From: Ilyomonas sp965277535
GTDB taxonomy: Bacteria; Bacteroidota; Bacteroidia; Chitinophagales; Chitinophagaceae
Length of the DNA: 64,000 nucleotides
Assembly (NCBI GenBank): GCA_965277535.1
Contig: OZ255825.1
Coordinates: 2,604,001-2,668,000 of the forward strand
Direction: 5' to 3'
The translations under genes and the position numbers were made by a program. Of this stretch, positions 41,560 through 49,249 are shown in pieces. Positions within the stretch are counted from its first letter, which is position 1. Each line of letters starts with the position of its first letter. A model generated the notes under the pieces. The model did no database searches, had not been told where the DNA came from, and was given only the letters and a program-made list of their open reading frames with translations.

Positions 41560-42096
41560 TTAATCAATACGATGGTAATAGCTGATCACACTGTTATCGC
41601 CTGCACCGCCTATTGGGAAAAGTATCAGTAATACTGTGTTGCTACTAGAAGTTATCAAAACGAGATTGTTTTCTTTTGAAAGACCTATGTATCTTTTTTT
41701 ATCACCCAATGTCCAAAGAGGTCCATATTTAAAGCTCGCATCATACTGTTTCCTAATACTGAAATATCCTTTCTTGTATTTTCCTTTTAATATTATTCTG
41801 TCAACCAGAGAGTCATTGAGAAGTAGAGCGATTTCTAATTGTTTATCATTTGCCTTTTTTACTTCAACTATGGTTTTTTCAGGACTTCCATTGTATCTGG
41901 TTTTGTTATTAACTGCTCCCCATAAAAACCGTTTATTATTTGTTGCGCCAGAGGATTCATTTGAATATTTGCCATTCAGTTTTAGAGCGTTGGAAGGGTT
42001 AATAGAAACATCTTTTTCCTTTCTCTCAGAAACTTTAATTGTTGAACAGGATGCTGCCAAAAAAATAAATGAACTTATGACAAAAGCTTTACGCAT
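41560..42096 (-). CDS. Hypothetical lipoprotein
   Basis: 178 aa. Signal peptide with lipobox AASC (Cys17), so it is probably lipid-anchored. The mature part is polar with ALKLNGKYSNESSG and a beta-rich C-terminal region ending in a hydrophobic stretch NTVLLILFPIGGAGDNSVIS. I do not recognise a family; the pattern of a short KLNGKY entry plus repeated beta strands suggests a small beta-barrel or lipocalin-like domain, without proof. A smaller lipoprotein gene lies 27 nt upstream on the same strand. Confidence 0.6.
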   Translation of the reverse strand: MRKAFVISSFIFLAASCSTIKVSERKEKDVSINPSNALKLNGKYSNESSGATNNKRFLWGAVNNKTRYNGSPEKTIVEVKKANDKQLEIALLLNDSLVDRIILKGKYKKGYFSIRKQYDASFKYGPLWTLGDKKRYIGLSKENNLVLITSSSNTVLLILFPIGGAGDNSVISYYHRID

Positions 42097-42123
42097 GAAA
42101 TAATCTCTATCGTTTCCATTTAC

Positions 42124-42252
42124 TCAACCAACCGCAACTTTATGTGGAGATGACGGTGGATAAGGACGACTTCTTTCTTTCACACGAACTACGCAGCCCG
42201 TTTCAACCACAACCAAAGCCAATACAACTATTGCAATCATCCATTTTTTCAT
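42124..42252 (-). CDS. Small lipoprotein, 42 aa
   Basis: ATG 42252 starts MKKWMIAIVVLALVVVETGC, a signal peptide with lipobox ETGC, followed by only about 22 residues (VVRVKERSRPYPPSSPHKVA). The frame is open to 42342, but that extension is not signal-like and overlaps the histidine kinase gene. Very short lipoproteins of this kind are common in Bacteroidota; function unknown. It lies between the histidine kinase and the larger lipoprotein. Confidence 0.5.
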   Translation of the reverse strand: MKKWMIAIVVLALVVVETGCVVRVKERSRPYPPSSPHKVAVG

Positions 42253-42332
42253 ACACTCAGTTTTTAAATTGTGTTGCAAAACTATGCCAACCGCAGGCAC
42301 GTTTTCTTTTACTGTAAAAGTGCTCTCATCAA

Positions 42333-43595
42333 CTACGGCCATTGTATAACAAATGTATGCACGTTGGGTGGCATAAAATAATAGCTGTACCTGTAGTTTG
42401 AAACTTCACAAATTTGTTTTACAATAGATAAACCTAAGCCATGCTTGCCGGTAAAAGAGTTGCCCTTATAAAACCTGTTAAACACTTGTTGCTTATCCAG
42501 CGCCTGGGCTTCGCCACTGTTGCTGATAACGAATTGTGCCGTTTCTAATTGCAGATGAATAAAACCATTGGTACTATTGTGCCTCGTTGCATTGCTAAAT
42601 AAATTGTTCAGTAAAATGTCAATCAACTGCACATTTCCCATGATAACGGCAGGGTTTGTTTTTGCACGAATTTCTAATCCCATACTTTGCCATTGCTCTT
42701 CAAACTGGGACAATTTGTTTTTAATTAAATCTTCAATGTCAATGGTGGCTTGCTCAGCAAATTGACGGTTCTCAATTTTGGTTAGTAACAACAGCGATTC
42801 GTTCAATCGCTTCATGTTGTTAATGGCTTCGTAGGAGGCTTGTATCGCTGTACTTTGCGGCTCGGTTAAGGCTTCGTTTTGAATCAATAAATCTAATTTG
42901 GAACGAACAACAGCCAGCGGCGTTTGCAATTCGTGCGATGCATTTTCCGTAAATTCTTTCAGGGCAAAATAATCCTGCTGCGCTTTGTTGACAGACACTG
43001 AAAGCGTTTGGTTGAGCAGCTTAAATTCATCAATCTTAGTAGCAGGAAACGACACGGTTCTGTTGTTAGATACAGTAAAGTTTTGAATGACGTGTAAGCT
43101 GTTGTAAAACGGCTGCCACAATTTGCGCAAAACCAAACGGTTAATAAAAAAAGTAGCGCATAGAATTAAAACAATTGTTCCTACAGTAATGAGGATAATG
43201 GAGCGAATCAAATCATCGGTGCCTTCCAGCGATTTGCTAACAGTTATTAAATAATTATTGCCATTTACGGTTGCACCAAAAGCGATGGTTCTTTCCCAAT
43301 CATCATCTTCGCCTCTTCTATGGTGGTTCTTTTTTGTATAGATATGATGGTTGCCTGCTGGCAAATCATTCACCAGTTGGTATTGGGTATGTTGGTCGTG
43401 CACTTCAACAACAGGAGGCAGCGAATGATAGCTGTTGATGTAAGAAAGCACTTCATTTTTTTCGATGCGAAGGTCTTCATCAATGCCATTGATAATAACA
43501 TAGCGGAGCAAAAAAGAAAAGGCAACCGAAGCTAATAAAAAGATAATAACGGTTGATAACAAGTTGATGCGGCTATATGTGGTAAAGAGTTTCAT
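42333..43595 (-). CDS. Sensor histidine kinase (OmpR-type two-component pair)
   Basis: 420 aa. Two membrane helices (about 11-33 and 131-152) flank a periplasmic sensor of about 95 residues with no known domain. The H-box is FTENASHELQTPLAVVRSKL (phospho-acceptor His about 223). The ATPase has N-box LLNNLFSNATRHN and the G2-like GKHGLGLSIVKQIC near the end. It is an inner-membrane kinase expected to phosphorylate the response regulator encoded 11 nt upstream. The signal is unknown. No specific target gene is next to it apart from the lipoproteins. Confidence 0.93.
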   Translation of the reverse strand: MKLFTTYSRINLLSTVIIFLLASVAFSFLLRYVIINGIDEDLRIEKNEVLSYINSYHSLPPVVEVHDQHTQYQLVNDLPAGNHHIYTKKNHHRRGEDDDWERTIAFGATVNGNNYLITVSKSLEGTDDLIRSIILITVGTIVLILCATFFINRLVLRKLWQPFYNSLHVIQNFTVSNNRTVSFPATKIDEFKLLNQTLSVSVNKAQQDYFALKEFTENASHELQTPLAVVRSKLDLLIQNEALTEPQSTAIQASYEAINNMKRLNESLLLLTKIENRQFAEQATIDIEDLIKNKLSQFEEQWQSMGLEIRAKTNPAVIMGNVQLIDILLNNLFSNATRHNSTNGFIHLQLETAQFVISNSGEAQALDKQQVFNRFYKGNSFTGKHGLGLSIVKQICEVSNYRYSYYFMPPNVHTFVIQWP

Positions 43596-43606
43596 AGGCA
43601 GAATAG

Positions 43607-44287
43607 TTAAGAAGCAACACTAAACTTATAACCCATGCCATACACAGATTTGATGTAATCTGCGCAACCGGCAGCTAATAACTTCCGGCGCAGATTTTTA
43701 ATGTGCGTGTATAAAAAATCGTAGTTGTCTGCCATGTCCATATCATCCCCTAACAGATGTTCTGCAATGGCAGCTTTACTGATAACTTTGTTTTTGTTGC
43801 TTACAAAATAGAGGAGCAAATCGTATTCTTTTTTAGTAACGTCAATATTTTTAGCGCCAACATAAACCTGCTTTTCCGTGAGATTAATTTGCAATTCATC
43901 CAACTGAATAATATTGTTGCCACCAAACGATTTTCTTCTGATAATGGCATCTACTCTTGCTCCTAATTCCGACAAATGAAATGGCTTGGTAAGATAATCA
44001 TCCGCACCGGCTTTCAGGCCATATACTTTATCGTCAATCGAATTTTTGGCAGAAATAATAATCACGCCATCGGCTTTGTTTTGCCGTTTTAATTCTTTCA
44101 AAATCTGCAAACCACTGCCACCGGGTAAGGTGATGTCGAGCACGATGCAAGCGTATTCGTACAAAGAAATTTTTTCCAAAGCCGATGAAAAATCAAAAGC
44201 GGTCTCGCATACAAATTGCTCGTTTGCAAGGTAGCTGCAAATGCTGCGCGAGAGTTCTTTCTCATCTTCAATCACCAATATTTTCAT
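43607..44287 (-). CDS. OmpR/PhoB family response regulator
   Basis: 226 aa. The receiver has the acidic pair and phospho-acceptor Asp in CIVLDITLPGGSG (Asp about 51), the Thr/Ser switch in VIIISAKNSIDDK and Lys in DYLTKPFHLSELGAR. The C-terminal winged helix has TKKEYDLLLYFVSNKNKVISK and LRRKLLAAG, with KSVYGMGYKF at the end. It binds DNA and probably regulates nearby genes. It lies directly upstream of the cognate kinase, 11 nt apart. Confidence 0.94.
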   Translation of the reverse strand: MKILVIEDEKELSRSICSYLANEQFVCETAFDFSSALEKISLYEYACIVLDITLPGGSGLQILKELKRQNKADGVIIISAKNSIDDKVYGLKAGADDYLTKPFHLSELGARVDAIIRRKSFGGNNIIQLDELQINLTEKQVYVGAKNIDVTKKEYDLLLYFVSNKNKVISKAAIAEHLLGDDMDMADNYDFLYTHIKNLRRKLLAAGCADYIKSVYGMGYKFSVAS

Positions 44288-44897
44288 CGGCTTTGTTTTA
44301 CCGCTAATTGAATCCTAAACATTACTATCTTCCTGTTATTGAACAGAGCCGTAGGCTCGAATATTTTGTAACGCCGGATTTTAATCCGGTGGTATAAAGA
44401 TGTGGTATCGAAAGAGTGCCGTAGGCACGATATATCTTTATACCAACTCCTGAAAAATGTACTGTTCATTATACTCAATTGCAAACCTCTTTTAAAAATT
44501 GGAGATATTCATCTCTGAAACTTTTATGAATAACTGCGTTCCTATATTTTACTGCAAATACAAATTGCAGATAAATTTGATGACAAGTATTTACCATGAG
44601 ATGAGTTTTGATGAATACTATGTGCCGAGCCTACGGCTCTCTATCAAAGATTCGGTTTTCTTTCAACGGATTGAAATCCGTTGTTATAAAACAAGCCGAA
44701 GCTACGCTTCTTTATTTTTATTCGTCCGTCAGATTGTTTGTTGTTCTGATGATCGTTTTTATTTGAAGCAAAAATAAATTCCCTGTTCGTTTACTGCCTC
44801 TTATTGTTTATCATTGTTACTTGCATTTGTTTTTTATTTGACGGCTTCTAATCAGGCATGTGTTATATGCGTTGATGAACAACTCCAAAACAATTGT
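44288..44897. other. Intergenic region holding the short REP/IS200-derived element
   Basis: 610 bp between the response regulator and the YitT gene. Most is occupied by the element at 44346-44710. The remainder is AT-rich with no gene. The YitT promoter should lie at about 44800-44890. Confidence 0.5.
44346..44710. mobile_element. Internally deleted REP/RAYT-type element (MITE-like), copy A
   Basis: Begins with hairpin GAGCCGTAGGCTC (44346-44358) and ends with GAAGCTACGCTTC (44698-44710), with further hairpins between: GTGCCGTAGGCAC (44416-44428) and a long stem GGTATAAAGAT/ATCTTTATACC (44391-44401 and 44434-44444). From 44364 to 44457 it is nearly identical to 58165-58259 of copy B. It keeps only the two ends of the transposase gene found in copy B and lacks about 305 bp of its middle. 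Confidence 0.85.
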
Positions 44898-45773
44898 ATG
44901 AAAATAAAACGCGAACCCATTTTTAAGGATATAAGAGAAGTTGTTTTTATCGTTCTCGGTGTTACCACGGCTGCTTTTGCATTAAAAGGTTTTTTGGTTC
45001 CCAATAACTTCTTTGATGGCGGTGTAAGCGGTATTTCGTTGCTCATCCATGAAATCTATGGCTTCAATCTCGCGTATGTTATATTGATTGTTAACCTGCC
45101 TTTTTTAATTATTGGTTCGTATGTTGTGAACCGGCAGTTTGCCTTTAAAACCTTTGTCAGCATTGTATTGCTGGGCATTTGCTTAAACTATGTACCGTAT
45201 CCGGTTATCACATCCGATAAGTTGCTGGTGTCTATTTTTGGCGGCTTCTTTTTGGGTGTGGGCATTGGGTTTGTGATGCGTGCGGGTTGCGCGTTGGATG
45301 GCATTGAAGTGCTGGGTTTGTACACTGGCAAGCGGTCTTCTTTTACTGTTACCGAAATTATTTTTGCCATAAACGTCATCATCTTTTTAATTGCCGCTTT
45401 TAAGTTTGGGCTGCCCACTTCTTTGTATTCGATGCTCACTTATTTTACAGCTTCCAAAACGGTTGATTATGTTGTGGAAGGCATCGAAGCTTACACCGGC
45501 GTTACCATCATTTCATCGCACAGCGAGGAAGTAAAAAACCGTTTGGTAAATGAGTTGGGCAGGGGCATTACGGTGTACAAAGGTGAGCGCGGTTTTTTGC
45601 CCGGAACGTTTGAAGTGCATAACGATGTTGACATTATTTTCACCGTTGTTACGCGGCTTGAAATGCGCAAATTAAAAAACTTAGTGAACGAGGTAGATGC
45701 GAAAGCTTTTGTGTTTGCCAGCACAATAAAAGAAGCGTCGGGTGGTATAATGAAAAGACAGCAACACCGGTAA
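44898..45773 (+). CDS. YitT family membrane protein (DUF2179)
   Basis: 291 aa from ATG 44898; the frame is open to 44814 but the extension is not conserved-looking. The membrane part (about 1-190) has several helices, with GFLVPNNFFDGGVSGISLLI (about 36-55) being the family signature and CALDGIEVLGLYTGKRSSFT a second. The C-terminal DUF2179 cytoplasmic domain has GRGITVYKGERGFLP near 235. Function of the family is not established; some members are reported near antibiotic or metal resistance genes. Confidence 0.9.
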   Translation: MKIKREPIFKDIREVVFIVLGVTTAAFALKGFLVPNNFFDGGVSGISLLIHEIYGFNLAYVILIVNLPFLIIGSYVVNRQFAFKTFVSIVLLGICLNYVPYPVITSDKLLVSIFGGFFLGVGIGFVMRAGCALDGIEVLGLYTGKRSSFTVTEIIFAINVIIFLIAAFKFGLPTSLYSMLTYFTASKTVDYVVEGIEAYTGVTIISSHSEEVKNRLVNELGRGITVYKGERGFLPGTFEVHNDVDIIFTVVTRLEMRKLKNLVNEVDAKAFVFASTIKEASGGIMKRQQHR

Positions 45774-45776
45774 AGG

Positions 45777-45848
45777 TTTTCACCACTAAGGCGCAAAAAA
45801 AACGGGCAAAAACAAACTTTGCGTCTTCGCGTCTTTGCGGTTGAAAAT
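45777..45848. repeat. Imperfect inverted repeat in the intergenic gap after the YitT gene
   Basis: TTTTCACCACTAAGGCGCAAA at the left and TTGCGTCTTCGCG...TTTGCGGTTGAAAAT at the right form a loose hairpin of GCGCAAAG/TTTGCG text. It resembles dispersed CACCGCAAAGACGC repeats of Bacteroidota. It sits in the 306-bp gap 45774-46079, which holds no gene. Confidence 0.5.
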
Positions 45849-46079
45849 AGTACTCGCACAAATGTTCAATTCTTTTCAAAGCGTTGAAGAGTGCGACGCA
45901 AGAGACGATCAACAAGAATTACAAATGCCCGTACCATAAAACTGTATTTTGTATTGGCTGTTTACTCGCTACTCAAAGCTTATAGTTTGCAGCTTACCAC
46001 TCACCATTCACCTCTCCATTTTTCTCCGCCTGCTTTTCTAAACAACAAGAAAATTAAGGCAAAAACAAACCTTCGATCA

Positions 46080-47120
46080 TCAATCTAACACTTCATAAAC
46101 ACTCATCGCAGCGGCTTTGTTTTTCAACACAAAATCGCCCACTTTGCCGCAATTGAACGACTCGCGCACCTGGTTGTAACACGCTTCTGTGGTAACGATT
46201 TGACCTGCTTTGGCAACGCTTTGCAAACGTTGTGCGGTGTTCACTACATCGCCAATCACTGTGTAGTCAAGCCGTCGTAAATTGGCAGAACCAATGTTGC
46301 CCGAAATCAATTCGCCGCTGTTGATGCCAATGGAAACTTTAGGATAAAAACCGAGATAATCGGCATCGTGTGCATCCTTTTCTATGCGCGCCCGAACAGC
46401 AAGACAGGTTTCGATGGCTCTGTCTAAATGATAGTCGCCACGGAACACAGCCATGATAGCGTCGCCAATGAATTTATCTACATGCCCCTTTTGCGCGATG
46501 ATCTCTTTTACCATCACATCAAAATACTTGTTCAGGAGTTTGATAACGCTATCGGCAGGCTGGGTTTCGGTAAGAGAAGTGAAGCCACAAATGTCAATAA
46601 AAACAACCGTTGCCTCAATGCTTTCATTGCACATCAGTGTTGATTCAAACTCTTTTTTGTTCATGAAGTTCAACACATTTTCATCCACATACATGCGCAG
46701 AATGTTGTTTTCTTTTATGGCTTGTAACGTTTGTTTCAGTTGCTCAACATGATGCAATGTTTTTTGCAGCGTAAGCTCTAAATCATCAAAGTTAACGGGC
46801 TTGCAAACAAAGTCGAAAGCACCACGGTTCATGGCAGATCGGATGTTGTCCATATCACCATAAGCCGAAACAATTACCGCTTTGATAAGCGGCGATTCTT
46901 CGGTTAGTTTTTGCAGCAAAGTCAGCCCGTCCATTTCCGGCATATTGATGTCGCTAAACACAACATCAATGTCGTTTTGCTGGTGAATTTTATCCAGAGC
47001 TTCTCTGCCATTCACTGCAAAAACAAAGCTGTATTTGCCTTCCCGAATCTGCTTGCGAAATTTTTGTTTGATAAGAACTTCGAGGTCAGTTTCATCGTCA
47101 GCCACTAAAATTTTTGCCAT
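46080..47120 (-). CDS. Response regulator with class III adenylate cyclase output
   Basis: 346 aa. Receiver at 1-125 with phospho-acceptor in VVFSDINMPEMDG (Asp about 56) and KPVNFDDLEL. A short linker leads to the cyclase domain at about 165-346: VVFIDICGFTSLTET (metal Asp), HVDKFIGDAIMAVF (Lys and the second metal Asp), DYTVIGDVVNTAQRL (specificity Thr plus the transition-state Asn/Arg pair). The Lys-Thr combination predicts ATP, hence cAMP. Its start overlaps the upstream receiver gene's stop by one base (TGATG), so it is coupled to that regulator and to the kinase before it. Confidence 0.93.
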   Translation of the reverse strand: MAKILVADDETDLEVLIKQKFRKQIREGKYSFVFAVNGREALDKIHQQNDIDVVFSDINMPEMDGLTLLQKLTEESPLIKAVIVSAYGDMDNIRSAMNRGAFDFVCKPVNFDDLELTLQKTLHHVEQLKQTLQAIKENNILRMYVDENVLNFMNKKEFESTLMCNESIEATVVFIDICGFTSLTETQPADSVIKLLNKYFDVMVKEIIAQKGHVDKFIGDAIMAVFRGDYHLDRAIETCLAVRARIEKDAHDADYLGFYPKVSIGINSGELISGNIGSANLRRLDYTVIGDVVNTAQRLQSVAKAGQIVTTEACYNQVRESFNCGKVGDFVLKNKAAAMSVYEVLD

Positions 47121-47497
47121 CAGCTTATTATATTAAGTTTCTCTTTTAACAGGGTAAAATCGAGTGGTTTGGTAAGAAAGTCATCCGCCCCTGCTTTTAT
47201 TGCCAAATCATGATTTTCTTCGTCGCCGTAAGCCGTAATCATCATCACAACGGGCGGTGGCGTGTAATGATGTTGCTTAATTTTTTTCAATAGTTGAATG
47301 CCGCTCATGCCAGGCATGTTAATGTCGGATAAAATGAGCACCGCTTCCTGGTTATGATTGTTTAAGTATTGCAACGCCTGCTCACCCGAATAGGCAAAAG
47401 CAAATGACGCTGTACCGCTGCGGATTTCTTTGCGAAAGCGCTGCTCAAACAATTGCTGTACGTCGGTTTCATCGTCAACAACAAGAATGTTTTTCAT
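47120..47497 (-). CDS. Single-domain response regulator
   Basis: 125 aa, receiver only. Acidic pair DDETD near the start, phospho-acceptor in VLILSDINMPGMSG (Asp about 58), switch Thr in VVMMITAYGDEENH and Lys in DDFLTKPLDFTLL. Similar by eye to the receiver of the cyclase next door (both contain DINMPxM and the opening V-D-DETD). Without an output domain it probably relays phosphate or acts by protein contact. The upstream kinase gene ends 20 nt before it. Confidence 0.92.
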   Translation of the reverse strand: MKNILVVDDETDVQQLFEQRFRKEIRSGTASFAFAYSGEQALQYLNNHNQEAVLILSDINMPGMSGIQLLKKIKQHHYTPPPVVMMITAYGDEENHDLAIKAGADDFLTKPLDFTLLKEKLNIIS

Positions 47498-47517
47498 GCT
47501 CGAAAAATAATTAAAAA

Positions 47518-48954
47518 TTACGAAGGAATGGTGATGATGAATTTGGTAAAACTGTTTTCTTCCGATTCTACTTTGATGGTTCCTTTGTGTTGTTTGGTGA
47601 TAATGTCATAGCTCAAGCTCAAACCCAGTCCGGTTCCTTGTCCGGTTGGTTTGGTAGTGAAGAAGGGTTGAAAAATCTTATCAATCACTCCTTGCGGAAT
47701 GCCATTGCCATTGTCTTTTACGGTAATTATAATCTCATCATCCCCTTTTTTTGTGCTTACCCAAACGGTTGGCTGATAGCCCGCATCCGACAGTTTTTTC
47801 TTTTCGCTTACCGCATAAAACGCATTGTTGAAAAGGTTAAGCAGAACACGTCCCATATCCTGCGGCACAACGTTTACTTTTCCTATACTTTCATCAAAGC
47901 CTGTTTTGTAATCGGCATTGAAGGATTTGTCTTTGGCACGCAATCCATGATAGCTTAATCTTAAATATTCATCTGCCAAAGCATTGATGTTCGTCGCTTC
48001 CAACTGCCCGGTATTTTTGCGCGAGTGCTGCAACATGCTTTTTACAATGGCATCGGCTCGCTTACCGTGTTGAGCTATTTTCACTAAGTTTTGTTGCAGG
48101 TCGCCGGCAATCAAATCCACTTCTGCTGTGTTGCCTTTGCTCATTTCTTCTTTCATTTCGGTAAGCAGTTCTGCACTTACTTCCGAAAAATTATTTACAA
48201 AATTCAGCGGGTTTTGAATTTCGTGGGCAATGCCTGCTGTTAGCTCGCCAAGGCTTGCCATCTTCTCACTTTGTATCAATTGCGCCTGCGTTGATTGTAA
48301 TTCTTCCAGCGCATGTTCAAGCTCTTCTTTTTGCCGGGTTAGCTCGGCGGTGCGTTCTCTTACCTGCACTTCAAGCTGGTCGTTCATTGCAGAAATCACT
48401 TTGCTGTTTTGCTCCTCGCGCAGCGCTTTTTGCTTGGCTTCGTTCAGCTCTTTGTCTTGTTTTCTTATCACCAGCCATACGCCTATGCTCCAAAGGACGG
48501 CAAACACGGTAGCGGTATCAAGCATGCCTTCCCATTTATTATAGAATGACTTGTTGATAAGCTCTGTAAGGTGAGAAAGAAAAGCAATGGCAATGAAAGG
48601 AAGAATGGCATTCAACAGCAGCTTTGCATTTTTAAACCCGGGTTGTGAATACAGCAGCCACGCCAATCCTGCCAGCACAATTTCGCCAACCCAAACCAGT
48701 AGGGTTTCCAAATGACCTTTCGCGATAACGCTCAAAATCCAAAGCACCAAAGCCCCGTACATAACCATGAGAAGCGGACGATTCCATTTTTCATAGTACT
48801 CGGTTTTCTTTAGCAAACCCCGCATGTAGCGCGTGATAATGATGATGTAAATGAAATACAGAAGCATAAGCAAAGCGTTTGGAAACTGCGTGTTGTAAAG
48901 CGCGGCGTTATCAATTGATCTACATTCATTTTTGGAAATCGTTTTGGAAAACAA
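47518..48954 (-). CDS. Membrane histidine kinase, member 1 of the four-kinase array
   Basis: 478 aa. The N-terminal 165 residues contain five or six membrane helices (about 28-45, 60-80, 84-104, 114-130, 145-165) without an extracytoplasmic domain, resembling a 7TM-type sensor. A coiled coil (about 170-225) leads to the kinase core shared with its neighbours: GELTAGIAHEIQNPLNFVNN (His about 248), a region with HGKRADAIVKSMLQHSR, and an ATPase with N-box VLLNLFNNAFYAV and G-box TGLGLSLSYDIITK. The two receivers follow downstream in the same orientation, so it is probably their kinase. Confidence 0.92.
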   Translation of the reverse strand: MFSKTISKNECRSIDNAALYNTQFPNALLMLLYFIYIIIITRYMRGLLKKTEYYEKWNRPLLMVMYGALVLWILSVIAKGHLETLLVWVGEIVLAGLAWLLYSQPGFKNAKLLLNAILPFIAIAFLSHLTELINKSFYNKWEGMLDTATVFAVLWSIGVWLVIRKQDKELNEAKQKALREEQNSKVISAMNDQLEVQVRERTAELTRQKEELEHALEELQSTQAQLIQSEKMASLGELTAGIAHEIQNPLNFVNNFSEVSAELLTEMKEEMSKGNTAEVDLIAGDLQQNLVKIAQHGKRADAIVKSMLQHSRKNTGQLEATNINALADEYLRLSYHGLRAKDKSFNADYKTGFDESIGKVNVVPQDMGRVLLNLFNNAFYAVSEKKKLSDAGYQPTVWVSTKKGDDEIIITVKDNGNGIPQGVIDKIFQPFFTTKPTGQGTGLGLSLSYDIITKQHKGTIKVESEENSFTKFIITIPS

Positions 48955-49249
48955 ATGATGAACGCGCTGCTATTATTCCTGTGTAAATCTATTGTAAGTT
49001 TCTTATCAAATGATGGTATTGTTGTTTTGCCAAGCCGGATGCCAACTTCAAGTTTGCTTTTGCCACATTTTTTATTGTTGAAAATAAAATGGGAAATAGG
49101 TTGCAACACAAAGTGGCTTATATCAGCGGAGGCGGTATTAGCTTTATTGAAATAAAGTAAGTGATGTAGAATAAAGATTGCTGGATATAGCAACTTAAAG
49201 CATCGGCTATAGCGCAGCTTTTTTCAAATTAAGTCATCATTAAAACTTA
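48955..49249. other. Intergenic gap between two kinase genes
   Basis: 295 bp. No supported gene; a plus-strand frame in the gap is antisense to the promoter region and has no conserved features. It probably holds the promoter for the 47518-48954 kinase and its downstream regulators. Confidence 0.4.

Noticed and set aside
44284..44484. Minus-strand 66-codon frame in the copy A element
   Set aside because: It only reads through hairpin sequence and the residual transposase tail; there is no complete protein.
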